Shown here in pieces: positions 34,426 through 43,330 of a stretch of DNA of 46,777 nt. Numbering within the stretch: position 1 is the stretch's first letter; every line of letters starts with the position of its first letter. The notes under the pieces were generated by a model, which ran no database searches, was not told the origin of the DNA, and was given only the letters and a program-made list of their open reading frames with translations. The position numbers and the translations under genes are program-made. This DNA is from Halobacteriales archaeon QS_1_68_17 (GTDB lineage: Archaea > Halobacteriota > Halobacteria > Halobacteriales > Haloarculaceae), in NCBI GenBank assembly GCA_003021105.1, contig PXRG01000021.1, positions 1-46,777 on the forward strand, in the 5' to 3' direction.

Positions 34426-36222
34426 ATGCGCTACGACCTCTCGCGGTATCTCTCGATCCGGGGGGCTTACGGGGCGTCGGTCGGGACCGACGGGACGATC
34501 GCCTTTCTGCTCGATGCGACCGGCACGGCACAGGTGTGGACGCTCGACGAGCCGGAGGCGTGGCCCGTCCAGCGGACCTTCGGCGACGACGCCGTCTCGT
34601 TCGCGGCGTGGTCGCCCGAGCGGCCGGAACTGGTCTTCGGGATGGATGAGGGCGGCGACGAACGAACCCAGCTCTACAGGCTCGCCGAGGACGGCGCGAT
34701 CCACCCGCTGACGGACACCCCCGAGGCCATCCATTACTGGGGCGGCTGGAGCCACGACGGCGAGCGGATCGCGTTCGCGTCGAACCGCCGCGACGAGTCC
34801 GTCTTCGACGTCTACGTCCAGGAGCGGACCGCGACGGGCGACGACGCCCGGCGGATCTACGAGGGCGACGGCTGGTTCTCGGTCGGCGGGTGGAGCCCCT
34901 CGGACGACCGGCTGCTGGTCACCGAGTCGGCGTCGACGTTCGACAACGACGTGTACGTGCTCGACATCGAATCGGGCGACCTGGAGCATCTCACGCCCCA
35001 CGAGGGCGACGTCCGGTACCGGAGCGTCACCTGGGGTCCCGACGGGAACGCGCTCTATCTGTGTACCGACCGGGACGCGGACACGCTCCGGCTGGCCCGG
35101 CTCGAACTCGCGACGGGCGAACTCGCTACCGTCGTCGAGGGCGGCGAGTGGAACGTCGACGGCGTCGCGCTCGACGAGGAGACCGGCCGGCTCGTCTACT
35201 CCCGGAACGTCGAGGGCTACACGGAACTGACGGTCGGCGAACTCGACGGCCCGACCGCGGTCAGGGAGTTCCCGGAGCCGGACCTGCCGCGGGGGATCGC
35301 CGGCGGGGTCGGCTTCGGGCCCGGGGCCGACCGGTTCGCGCTCGCGGCCACGGCCGACACCGAAAACACGAACGTCTACGTCGTCGACGTCGAGAGCGGG
35401 GCGACCGAGCGGTGGACGCGGGCCTCGACCGCCGGCATCCCGCGCGAGACGTTCCGCGGGTCGGAACTGGTCCGGTACGAGAGCTTCGACGGGCTGGAGG
35501 TCCCGGCCTTCTTCGCGCTCCCCGCGGACGCCCCGGCGGGCGAGACGCCGGTGGTCGTCGACATCCACGGCGGCCCGGCGAGCCAGCGCCGCCCCTCCTT
35601 CTCGGGGTTGAAGCAGTACTTCCTCTCGCGGGGGTACGCCTACTTCGAGCCGAACGTCAGGGGATCGACCGGCTACGGGAAGGCCTACACCAAGCTCGAC
35701 GACGTCGAAAAGCGGATGGACTCGGTCGCGGACCTGCGGGCCGGCGTCGACTGGCTCCACGACCACCCGGCGGTCGATCCCGACCGGATCGTCGCGTTCG
35801 GCGGCTCGTACGGCGGATTCATGGTGCTCGCGGCCCTGACCGAGTACCCCGACCTCTGGGCCGCGGGCGTCGACGTCGTCGGCATCGCCAACTTCGTGAC
35901 CTTCCTGGAGAACACGGGGTCGTGGCGGCGCGAGCACCGCGAGGCCGAGTACGGGTCGCTCGAAGACGACCGCGAACTCCTCGAATCGATCGGCCCGATC
36001 CACGACGCCGACCGGATCACGGCCCCGCTTTTCGTCATCCACGGGGCCAACGACCCGCGGGTGCCCGTCGGCGAGGCCGAACAGATCGCAGAGCGCGTCC
36101 GCGAGAACGGCGTGCCCGTCGAACTGCTCGTGTTCGACGACGAGGGTCACGGCATCGCCAAACGCGAAAACCGGATCGAAGCGTACACGCGGGCGCTGGC
36201 GTTTCTCGACGAGCACGTGTAG
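34426..36222 (+). CDS. S9-family prolyl oligopeptidase-like serine peptidase
   Basis: The 598-residue protein has an N-terminal beta-propeller (about 1-330, with blades such as WSHDGERIAFASNRRDES and WSPSDDRLLV). An alpha/beta-hydrolase domain follows (about 340-598). The catalytic triad is visible: Ser in GGSYGG (about 461), Asp in GANDPRVP (about 542) and His in DEGHGIAK (about 574). The oxyanion motif HGGP is also present. No signal peptide is seen, so it likely acts in the cytoplasm on short peptides. The ATG at 34426 follows CTATTC by about 26 nt. It is divergent from the FG-GAP gene. Confidence 0.9.
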   Translation: MRYDLSRYLSIRGAYGASVGTDGTIAFLLDATGTAQVWTLDEPEAWPVQRTFGDDAVSFAAWSPERPELVFGMDEGGDERTQLYRLAEDGAIHPLTDTPEAIHYWGGWSHDGERIAFASNRRDESVFDVYVQERTATGDDARRIYEGDGWFSVGGWSPSDDRLLVTESASTFDNDVYVLDIESGDLEHLTPHEGDVRYRSVTWGPDGNALYLCTDRDADTLRLARLELATGELATVVEGGEWNVDGVALDEETGRLVYSRNVEGYTELTVGELDGPTAVREFPEPDLPRGIAGGVGFGPGADRFALAATADTENTNVYVVDVESGATERWTRASTAGIPRETFRGSELVRYESFDGLEVPAFFALPADAPAGETPVVVDIHGGPASQRRPSFSGLKQYFLSRGYAYFEPNVRGSTGYGKAYTKLDDVEKRMDSVADLRAGVDWLHDHPAVDPDRIVAFGGSYGGFMVLAALTEYPDLWAAGVDVVGIANFVTFLENTGSWRREHREAEYGSLEDDRELLESIGPIHDADRITAPLFVIHGANDPRVPVGEAEQIAERVRENGVPVELLVFDDEGHGIAKRENRIEAYTRALAFLDEHV

Positions 36223-36292
36223 CCCCTGGCCGCTCGACGAGCGCGGGTGGTCCCGACCGCCGCGCGGTATCGAACCGCGAAACGGGCTCGCC

Positions 36293-36298
36293 ATTTAT
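36293..36298 (+). promoter_or_regulatory. TATA element for the Nudix gene
   Basis: ATTTAT is centred about 28 nt before the ATG at 36324. The earlier in-frame ATG at 36297 lies inside this element, so the later start is preferred. Confidence 0.5.
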
Positions 36299-36323
36299 GA
36301 GGACGGAGACGGAAGCCCGGTCG

Positions 36324-36806
36324 ATGAGCGTCGAAGACTGGTCCGGCGAGTGGGTCAAGGAGCTGCTGGACCGGCTCCGGGCGGACTTCGAGGGGTTCGA
36401 CGTGAACCAGCTCTCGCTCAGCGTTCCGGCCCCCGGCTACCGACGGACGATCCGGCGCCACGAGGACGACCTCGTCGGGGCGCGCGTCCGCGTCGCCAAC
36501 GACGACGGGCACCTGCTCGTCGTCGAGCGCGACCACGGCTGGGGGATGCCCGGCGGCGACGTCGACGCCACGGAACCGATCGCGCGCGGGGCCCGCCGGC
36601 GCGTCCGCCAGGAGACGGGCGTCGACTGCCGCGTCGACGGGCTCGTCCGCGCGACAATCGCCGGCGTCCACAACGAGGACGACCCGGACGCGCCGCCGGT
36701 CTACCGGCTGCTGACCGTCCTGACGGCGACTCCCGAGGGCGGCGCTCCGGACACCCGGGCCGAGTGGCACCCCGATCCCCCCGACCAGCTGTCCTTCCCG
36801 TTCTAG
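36324..36806 (+). CDS. Nudix-fold protein with degenerate Nudix box
   Basis: The 160-residue protein starts MSVEDWSGEWVKELLDRL and has a Nudix domain (about 50-145). The Nudix box reads GGDVDATEPIARGARRRVRQETGV. The spacing of G-x5-E-x7 is kept, but the usual R-E is R-R and the usual E-E is Q-E. Two metal-binding positions are thus altered, so catalytic activity may be lost or changed. The domain otherwise looks intact (GWGMPGG lead-in, YRLLTVLTA strand). The stop overlaps that of egsA on the other strand (CTAG). A nine-codon longer form from 36297 is possible. Confidence 0.8.
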   Translation: MSVEDWSGEWVKELLDRLRADFEGFDVNQLSLSVPAPGYRRTIRRHEDDLVGARVRVANDDGHLLVVERDHGWGMPGGDVDATEPIARGARRRVRQETGVDCRVDGLVRATIAGVHNEDDPDAPPVYRLLTVLTATPEGGAPDTRAEWHPDPPDQLSFPF

Positions 36807-37861
36807 ATCACGCCGGTCTCCCGTGCGACCTCGCGCGCGGCCGCCTCGCTGACGCCGTCGCCGAGGATCGTGTACCGGTCGCGGATCTCGTGGGCGGTCG
36901 TCAGCGCCTCGATCACCACCTCGTCGTCGACCCCGAGGTCGGCGGCGGTCGTCGGCGCGCCGATCCCGGCCAGGGAGTTCCGGACCGCGCGCCACCGGCC
37001 CTGCTCGCCGCTGTGGAGGTACTCGGTCAGGATCGATCCGACGCCGACCTGGTGGCCGTGGAGCGCCGCGCCGGGCGCGAGCCGGTCGAGCTGGTGGGAA
37101 AAGAGGTGTTCCGCCCCGCTGGCCGGCCGGGAGGACCCCGCGATCGACATCGCCACGCCCGAGGAAACCAGCGCCTTCACCACGATCCAGGCCGACTCTT
37201 CGAGGCCCTGCTTGATGGCGTCGGACCGCTCGACGAGCATCTCCGCGGTCATCCGCGAGAGCGCCCCGGCGTACTCGGAGTACTCGACGTTTTTCAGCCG
37301 GTGGGCCAGTTCCCAGTCCCGGACGGCGGTGTAGTTGCTGATGATGTCTGCACAGCCCGCGGTGGTGAGCCGCCACGGCGCGTCCGCGAGGACGCCGGTG
37401 TCGGCGACGACCACGAGCGGCGGTTCGGCGGCCACCGAGTGGCGCGTGTCCCCCTCCGGGATCGACGCCCGAGCGCTGGCGATGCCGTCGTGGCTGGCCG
37501 CGGTCGGCACCGAGACGAATCCCATGTCGAGTTCGTCCGCGGCCACCTTCGTGATGTCGATGACCTTCCCGCCCCCGACCCCGACGAGAAAGCCGGCCTC
37601 CTCGGCGCGTGCGGTCTCGACGACCGTCTCGACGGCGGGATAGCTCGCCCGCTCGACGACCTCCGTCGCCGGCCGGTCGCCGGCGGCCGCGAACGCCTCG
37701 GCGACCCGCTCGCCGGCTACCTCCCACGGCGTCGGGCTGGCGACGACCAGCGGCCGCCCGGCCAGGTGGAGGTCCGCGACCGCCTCGACCGTCCGGTCTA
37801 AAACGTCCGTCCCGACGACGACGTTCCTGGGGAGCCTGATCCAGGTCGACTTCTCGAACAT
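36803..37861 (-). CDS. egsA: sn-Glycerol-1-phosphate dehydrogenase
   Basis: EgsA reduces dihydroxyacetone phosphate to sn-glycerol-1-phosphate, setting the stereochemistry of archaeal lipids. The 352-residue protein shows the NAD(P)-binding run GVGGGKVIDITKVAA and the substrate loop PTAASHDGIASARASI. The zinc ligands are the Asp in CADIISNY and the His residues in GAEHLFSHQLD and LHGHQVGVG. The length is normal for the family. A TATA-like CATCTTTC lies about 29 nt before the start. It converges on the Nudix gene with a 4-bp overlap of stop codons. Confidence 0.95.
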   Translation of the reverse strand: MFEKSTWIRLPRNVVVGTDVLDRTVEAVADLHLAGRPLVVASPTPWEVAGERVAEAFAAAGDRPATEVVERASYPAVETVVETARAEEAGFLVGVGGGKVIDITKVAADELDMGFVSVPTAASHDGIASARASIPEGDTRHSVAAEPPLVVVADTGVLADAPWRLTTAGCADIISNYTAVRDWELAHRLKNVEYSEYAGALSRMTAEMLVERSDAIKQGLEESAWIVVKALVSSGVAMSIAGSSRPASGAEHLFSHQLDRLAPGAALHGHQVGVGSILTEYLHSGEQGRWRAVRNSLAGIGAPTTAADLGVDDEVVIEALTTAHEIRDRYTILGDGVSEAAAREVARETGVI

Positions 37862-38015
37862 GCACTCCGGTTTCCGGTCAGCGGTGAAAGATGTTTCTCA
37901 CGCACAGCTCCAAACCGGGGACGCGACCGGGTCGCCGGATCGAGGATACGATGGCCTGTGCCGGAAGGATCGACGATCCACAAAACAGATGTCGGGGGCG
38001 GTCGAACCCGGGTCT

Positions 38016-38231
38016 ATGCGCCCTGAATCCTCCGACAGCGGTTGCCCCAAGTGCGGCCACACCGAGGCGGACGTCGGCAGCGTCTCGATGACCGGCGGCG
38101 GCCTCAGCAAGATGTTCGACATCCAGACCAACAAGTTCGAGGCCGTCTCGTGTGCCGGCTGCGGGTACACGGAGTTCTACCGCGCCGACCGGTCGGGCGG
38201 GAGCGACCTCGTCGACGTCTTCTTCGGGTAG
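38016..38231 (+). CDS. Small zinc-ribbon protein
   Basis: The 71-residue protein has two CxxC knuckles (CPKCG near residue 9 and CAGCG near 47). The central block VGSVSMTGGGLSKMFDIQTNKFEAVSC is typical of archaeal single zinc-ribbon proteins thought to bind nucleic acid. An in-frame ATG at 37989 would add nine residues. The start at 38016 was preferred because an A-rich element (ACAAAAC) lies 27-36 nt upstream and the family usually begins close to the first CxxC. The next small gene begins 3 bp after its stop. Confidence 0.8.
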   Translation: MRPESSDSGCPKCGHTEADVGSVSMTGGGLSKMFDIQTNKFEAVSCAGCGYTEFYRADRSGGSDLVDVFFG

Positions 38232-38234
38232 CCC

Positions 38235-38414
38235 ATGACCGGGGCGGTCCTGTTCGTCTCGGTCCTGGCGCTCGGACTACTCGCGCCGCTGATCCTCTAC
38301 CGGCTCGTCCAGTCCGAAGCCGACAACACCGACCGGATGCACCGCGCGGACGCCGAACGGGCGGCCAGGCGGGACACCCCGGAGCGGGAGCGGGAATGGG
38401 ACGGTCGGCGCTGA
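38235..38414 (+). CDS. Small single-pass membrane peptide
   Basis: A 59-codon frame starts ATG 38235 and ends TGA 38412-38414. It encodes MTGAVLFVSVLALGLLAPLI followed by a charged Arg/Glu/Asp tail. One membrane helix (about 4-22) with a cytoplasmic basic/acidic tail is the usual shape of small haloarchaeal membrane peptides. The 3-bp gap to the zinc-ribbon gene suggests co-transcription. No family was recognised. It is the last gene before MITE copy 2. Confidence 0.55.
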   Translation: MTGAVLFVSVLALGLLAPLILYRLVQSEADNTDRMHRADAERAARRDTPEREREWDGRR

Positions 38415-38508
38415 CTGGACCGGTCGTGGGCACGCCCCGTTCGGACGGTCGCTCCGTCGGCGGTACGATACGCCGGTGGCCCTGCAAAAACAGCGACGGC
38501 GGTATCAT

Positions 38509-38615
38509 AGTGATTGTTGCGACTCTTTACCGCCGAGAAGTCACAATCCGTGGGCTTCAGCCCGCGACCCAACCGTTCACGTGACGTGGTTGCGAAAATA
38601 ATCGCAACAATCACT
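38509..38615 (-). mobile_element. MITE-like 107-bp element, copy 2
   Basis: This copy has perfect terminal inverted repeats; the match extends outward to 16 bp (ATAGTGATTGTTGCGA). It is the reverse complement of copy 1 at 8465-8571, with 7 differences in 107 positions and the same length. The internal hairpin GGGCT-TC-AGCCC is present. It lies between the convergent small membrane gene and gltB, 1 bp from the gltB stop codon. The flanking ATCA on the left (38504-38507) and ATCA on the right (38616-38619) could be a target duplication, but the palindromic ends make this ambiguous. Confidence 0.75.
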
Positions 38616-38616
38616 A

Positions 38617-41600
38617 TCAGTCGTCGGCCTGGCCCCGCACGGCCTCGCCGACCTCGGTTTCGACCGTCGCGGCGGAGGGGACGTCGTGGCGGACGTCGTC
38701 CTCGTCGCGTTCCTCGATGACCTCGGCGTAGGCGTCGGGCATGATCTTCACGACGTGGGCCAGTTCCTCCTCCCAGTTGTCGAGCACGGCCCGGCCGCGC
38801 TCGGAGCCGGTGTAGGCGACGTGGTTCTCGACGAGGCGGCGGAGCATCCGGCGGTCGCGGTCGTCGAGTTCGCGCATGGTCGTCACCATGCCGGTGTTGA
38901 CGCGCTCGTGGAAGTCGCCCTCGCGGTCGAAGACGTAGGCGACGCCGCCGGACATCCCGGCCGCGAAGTTCTTGCCGGTGTCACCGAGGACGGCCACGAC
39001 GCCGCCGGTCATGTACTCGCAGCCGTGGTCGCCGACCGACTCGACGACCGCCTTCACGCCGGAGTTGCGGACGGCGAACCGCTCGCCGGCCTGGCCGTTG
39101 ACGTACATCTCGCCCTGGGTCGCCCCGTAGAGGGCGACGTTGCCGATCACGGTGTTGGACGCGGGATCGTAGGGCACGTCCGCGGGCGTCTCGACGATCA
39201 GCTTCCCGCCCGAGAGCCCCTTGCCGACGTAGTCGTTGGCGGTGCCGGTCAGGTGGATCGTCACGCCGTCCTGGACGAACGCGCCGAAGCTCTGGCCCGC
39301 GGTGCCGGCGAAGTCGACCTGGATGGTGTCCTCCGGGAGGCCGGCGGTGCCGTGTTCCTTCGAGATGCGGTTCGACAGCGTCGCACCGACCGCGCGGTCG
39401 CGGTTGGTGATCTCCATGTCCAGCGCGACGGGGTCGCCCGATTCGATGGCGTCGTCCGCCTCGTCGAGGATCTCCCAGTCGAGTTGCTCGTCGACCTCGT
39501 GGTTCTGTTCGCGGGTCTTGTACGGGTCGTCGTCGCCCGCGGGTTCGGCGATGATCGGCGAGAGGTCGAGTTTCTTCGCCTTGGGGTGGTCGACGTCGGT
39601 GCACTGGGAGAGCACGTCCACGCGGCCGATCATCTCGTCGACCGTCCGGAAGCCCAGTTCCGCCACGATCTCCCGGAGTTCCTGGGCGATGAACGTCATG
39701 TAGTTGATGACGTGCTGTGGCTGGCCCGGGAACCGGTCGCGGAGCTTCTCGTTCTGGGTGGCGACGCCGACCGGACAGGTGTTCTCGTGGCACTGCCGGG
39801 CCATCACGCACCCGGAGGTGACCATCGACGCGGTGCCGAAGGCGTACGCCTCCGCGCCCAGCAGGGCGGCGACGGCCACGTCGCGGCCGGTCTTCATGCC
39901 GCCGTCGGTCGAAACCTTGATCCGGGACCGGAGGTCCGTCGCCCGGAGCATCTGGTTTGCCTCCGCGACCCCGAGTTCCCACGGGAGCCCGGCGTGTTTG
40001 ATGCTCGTCTTCGGCGACGCGCCCGTCCCCCCCGAGTGACCGGAGATGTGGACCGCGTCGGCGTTGGCCTTGGCGACGCCCGCGGCGATGGTGCCGATCC
40101 CGTCCTCGGCGACCAGCTTGACGTTGATGTCGGCCTCGGGATTGGCGGCCTTCAGGTCGTGGATCAGCTGTTTGAGGTCCTCGATGGAGTAGATGTCGTG
40201 TAGCGGCGGCGGCGAGATCAGCCCGACGCCCGGCGTGGCGTACCGGACGTGGGCGATCATTTCGTTTACCTTCTTGCCGGGCAGGTGGCCGCCCTCGCCG
40301 GGCTTGGAGCCCTGGGCCATCTTGATCTGGATCTCGTCGGCCGACGAGAGGTAATCGGAGGTGACGCCGAACCGGCCGGAGGCACACTGCTTGATCGTAC
40401 ACTCCTTCTCGGTGCCGAACCGCTCGGGCGGTTCGCCGCCCTCGCCGGTGTTGGCGTCGGCCCCGAGCCGGTTCATGGCGATGGCGTTGTTCTCGTGCAT
40501 CTCCGGCGACAGCGATCCCAGGGACATCGCCGCCGTCTGGAAGCGAGTGACGATCTCCTCGATCGGTTCGACCTCCTCGACCGGGATCGACTCCCGCTCG
40601 TCGGCGTCGAACTCCAGCAGTCCGCGGAGCGTCTGGAGCGTCTCGGTCTGGTCGTTCATCAGCTCCGCGAACTCCTTGTACTGTTCGTAGTCGCCCTGGC
40701 GGACCGCCTGCTGGAGCGCGCCCACGCTCTTGGGGTTCCACTCGTGGAAGATCCCGCCCGAGCGGAACTCGAACTCCCCGACCCGCTCCATTTCGGGTTC
40801 CTCGTCGCCGCCGAAGGCCACCTCGTGGCGCTGCCGGAGGTCGCCCTCGACCTCCTCGATGCCGATCCCCTCGGTCCGGCAGGTCGTCCCCTCGAAGTAC
40901 TCCGCGATGAAGTCCGACGAGAGGCCGACCGCCTCGAAGATCTGCGCGCCCTGGTAGCTCTCGACCGTCGAGATCCCCATCTTCGACATCGTCTTGAGGA
41001 TGCCGTCCTCGAGCGCGCCGATGTAGGCCGTGATCGCCGTCTCCAGGTCCGCGCCCTGCGGCCCCGCGACCACGTCCTCGATGGTCTGGTAGGCGAGGTA
41101 GGGGTTGATCGCGCCCGCGCCGTAGCCGATCAGCGTCGCCATGTGGTGGACCGTCCGCGGGTCGCCCGATTCGAGGACGATCCCGACGTGGTTCCGGAGC
41201 CCGTTGCGCACGAGGTGGTGGTGGACGCCCCCGACCGCCAGCAGGCTCGGGATCGGCAGCCGGTCCGATCCCGCGTCGCGGTCCGAGAGCACGAGGACGT
41301 CGTGCTCGGTGGCGGCCTCGTCGGCGGCAGCGCGGACCCGCTCGACGGCCGTCCGGAGGTCCTCGTCGTGGTCGTAGGTGATGTCGATCACCCGGCTGCT
41401 CATCCCGTTGGCGTCAAGCTCTCTGATCGCCCGGGTCTCGGCGTCGGTGAGGATCGGCGAGTTCACGACCAGCTGGCGGGCGTGTTCCTGGCTCTCGTCC
41501 AGGAGGTTGCGCTGGTGGCCCAGCCGCGATTCGAGGCTCGTGACCAGTTCCTCGCGGATGTAGTCCAGCGGCGGGTTCGTCACCTGGGCGAACAGCTGTT

Positions 41601-43161
41601 TGAAGTAGCTGAACAGCGGCCGGTTGAACTGCGAGAGCACCGACAGCGGCGTGTCGTCGCCCATCGACCCGACGGGGTCTTTCCCCTTCTCGGCCATCGG
41701 CTGGATGAGGTGGTCGAGTTCGTCGAACGTGTAGCCGTACAGCGCCTGGTGCGACCGGAGGCCGTCGACCCGTTCGAGGGGGGCGGTCCCGCCCGAACAG
41801 ACGTCCCCGAGGTCGACCTGCTCGGCCTCGACCCACTCTCCGTATTTCTCGTCGACCAGGTCGTCGAACACCTCGGCGTCGGGGATGACCCGCCCCTCCT
41901 CGGGGTCGGCCAGAAACAGCTGGCCGGGTTCCAGCCGGCTCCGCTCTCTGATCTCCGCGGCGTCGTGGTCGAGCGCTCCCGCCTCGCTCGACATGACGAG
42001 CCGGTTGTTCTCCAGTACGTCGTACCGGCAGGGTCGCAGCCCGTTGCGGTCCAGCACTGCACCGACCCGCTCGCCGTCAGTGGCCGCGACCAGCGCCGGC
42101 CCGTCCCACGGCTCGACGACCGACGCGTGGTAGTCGTACCAGGCCCGCCGTTCGTCGTCGACGAGGTTGGCCTCGCCCCGCCAGGCCTCCGGGATCAGCA
42201 TCCGGAGGGCGTGGGTCAGTTCGCGGCCGTCCTCGATGAGCAACTCGAGCGCGTTGTCGACGCTGGCGGTGTCGGACTGCTCGGGGTCGTCGATGATCGG
42301 CTTGAGCTTGTCGACGTCCTCGAAGGCGTCGCTCTCTAAGTCCGTCTCCCGGGCGCGCATCCAGTTGATATTGCCCTGGATGGTGTTGAACTCGCCGTTG
42401 TGGATGATGTTCCGGTAGGGGTGGGCGAGGTGCCACGCGCCGAGCGTGTTCGTCGAGAACCGCGCGTGGACCATTGCGAACGTCGACGTGACCCGGTCGT
42501 CGGTGACGTCCGGGTAGTAGACGGGGAGTTGTTCGGCCTTCAACAGCCCCTTGTAGACGAGCGTCTTGCGGTCCAGCGAACAGATGTAGAACCGCTCGTG
42601 GCCGTCGGGCCGTTTGTCCTCGACCGTGTTCTCGACGACGCGACGCCCCACGTACAGCCGCGCGTCGAACGTTTCGGCGTCGGGGTCCGCCGCCGGCCGG
42701 ACGAAACACTGCCACACGTCGGGTTCGGACTCCGTGGCCGTCGCCCCCAGCGGACTCGCGTCGGTCGGCACGTCCCGCCAGTGGAACACCTCCAGCCCCT
42801 CGCCGGCCAGTTCGGTTTCGACGAGCGTCTTGAGCTTCTCCCTGGCCGTCTCGTCCTGGGGAAAGAACAGCGACCCGACCGCGTACTCCCCGCGGTCCGG
42901 GAGGTCGGCGTCCACCTCGGCGACGAAAAAGTCGTGGGGCATCTGGAGCAGGATGCCGGCCCCGTCCCCGGTGTCCTCATCTGCCCCCGTCGTCCCGCGG
43001 TGTTCGAGGTTCTCTAGTAGTTCCAATCCGTCCGCGACGACCGAGTGATCGGACCCGCCGTCCAGGTCCATCACCACGCCGACGCCGCAGTTCGATCGTA
43101 CGTCTTCGGGATCCGCGAGCCCGGCTCCGCTCGCGGACTCCCCCGTGAGCCGTTGTACCAT
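38617..43161 (-). CDS. gltB: Glutamate synthase, large subunit
   Basis: GltB makes glutamate from 2-oxoglutarate and glutamine. The 1514-residue protein has an N-terminal glutamine amidotransferase domain whose catalytic Cys25 (SNCGVGVV) would be exposed by removal of a 24-residue propeptide. Central and FMN-binding synthase domains follow (about 480-1200), with GEGGEPPERFG, SGHSGGTGASP and the 3Fe-4S cluster motif C-x5-C-x4-C in CVMARQCHENTCPVG (about 1115-1130). A C-terminal GXGXG beta-helix domain covers about 1240-1470. All parts are complete. The electron donor is not clear; no small subunit is adjacent. The stop codon lies 1 bp from MITE copy 2. Confidence 0.95.
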   Translation of the reverse strand: MVQRLTGESASGAGLADPEDVRSNCGVGVVMDLDGGSDHSVVADGLELLENLEHRGTTGADEDTGDGAGILLQMPHDFFVAEVDADLPDRGEYAVGSLFFPQDETAREKLKTLVETELAGEGLEVFHWRDVPTDASPLGATATESEPDVWQCFVRPAADPDAETFDARLYVGRRVVENTVEDKRPDGHERFYICSLDRKTLVYKGLLKAEQLPVYYPDVTDDRVTSTFAMVHARFSTNTLGAWHLAHPYRNIIHNGEFNTIQGNINWMRARETDLESDAFEDVDKLKPIIDDPEQSDTASVDNALELLIEDGRELTHALRMLIPEAWRGEANLVDDERRAWYDYHASVVEPWDGPALVAATDGERVGAVLDRNGLRPCRYDVLENNRLVMSSEAGALDHDAAEIRERSRLEPGQLFLADPEEGRVIPDAEVFDDLVDEKYGEWVEAEQVDLGDVCSGGTAPLERVDGLRSHQALYGYTFDELDHLIQPMAEKGKDPVGSMGDDTPLSVLSQFNRPLFSYFKQLFAQVTNPPLDYIREELVTSLESRLGHQRNLLDESQEHARQLVVNSPILTDAETRAIRELDANGMSSRVIDITYDHDEDLRTAVERVRAAADEAATEHDVLVLSDRDAGSDRLPIPSLLAVGGVHHHLVRNGLRNHVGIVLESGDPRTVHHMATLIGYGAGAINPYLAYQTIEDVVAGPQGADLETAITAYIGALEDGILKTMSKMGISTVESYQGAQIFEAVGLSSDFIAEYFEGTTCRTEGIGIEEVEGDLRQRHEVAFGGDEEPEMERVGEFEFRSGGIFHEWNPKSVGALQQAVRQGDYEQYKEFAELMNDQTETLQTLRGLLEFDADERESIPVEEVEPIEEIVTRFQTAAMSLGSLSPEMHENNAIAMNRLGADANTGEGGEPPERFGTEKECTIKQCASGRFGVTSDYLSSADEIQIKMAQGSKPGEGGHLPGKKVNEMIAHVRYATPGVGLISPPPLHDIYSIEDLKQLIHDLKAANPEADINVKLVAEDGIGTIAAGVAKANADAVHISGHSGGTGASPKTSIKHAGLPWELGVAEANQMLRATDLRSRIKVSTDGGMKTGRDVAVAALLGAEAYAFGTASMVTSGCVMARQCHENTCPVGVATQNEKLRDRFPGQPQHVINYMTFIAQELREIVAELGFRTVDEMIGRVDVLSQCTDVDHPKAKKLDLSPIIAEPAGDDDPYKTREQNHEVDEQLDWEILDEADDAIESGDPVALDMEITNRDRAVGATLSNRISKEHGTAGLPEDTIQVDFAGTAGQSFGAFVQDGVTIHLTGTANDYVGKGLSGGKLIVETPADVPYDPASNTVIGNVALYGATQGEMYVNGQAGERFAVRNSGVKAVVESVGDHGCEYMTGGVVAVLGDTGKNFAAGMSGGVAYVFDREGDFHERVNTGMVTTMRELDDRDRRMLRRLVENHVAYTGSERGRAVLDNWEEELAHVVKIMPDAYAEVIEERDEDDVRHDVPSAATVETEVGEAVRGQADD

Positions 43162-43213
43162 GTAGCTAGCAAGAGCGCCCGCTAGACCAAGAGAGTATCC
43201 CTCTGTTGTTAAG

Positions 43214-43246
43214 GGTTTTTAATATGCAAATAAGGATGTTAATATT
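43214..43246 (-). promoter_or_regulatory. A/T-rich promoter region of gltB with direct repeats
   Basis: In very GC-rich surroundings this stretch holds TATTAAAA on the minus strand, a likely TATA element about 55 nt before the gltB ATG. It also holds two TTAATAT copies on the plus strand (43219-43225 and 43239-43245), spaced 20 bp apart, about two helical turns. That spacing would place a dimeric regulator on one face of the DNA. A regulatory role, for example in nitrogen control, is inferred. Confidence 0.45.
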
Positions 43247-43330
43247 GGGAGAGAGCGGGCAGACGGACGACGAACGTCGAATATAGTGATCGATTATCGC
43301 AAAATCGGGCTGAAATAACTGTTCGATTGC

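Noticed and set aside
43284-43303. Sequence beginning ATAGTGAT that resembles the MITE terminal repeat
   Set aside because: Only the first 8 bases match well, no partner repeat lies nearby, and the remainder diverges. It could be chance.
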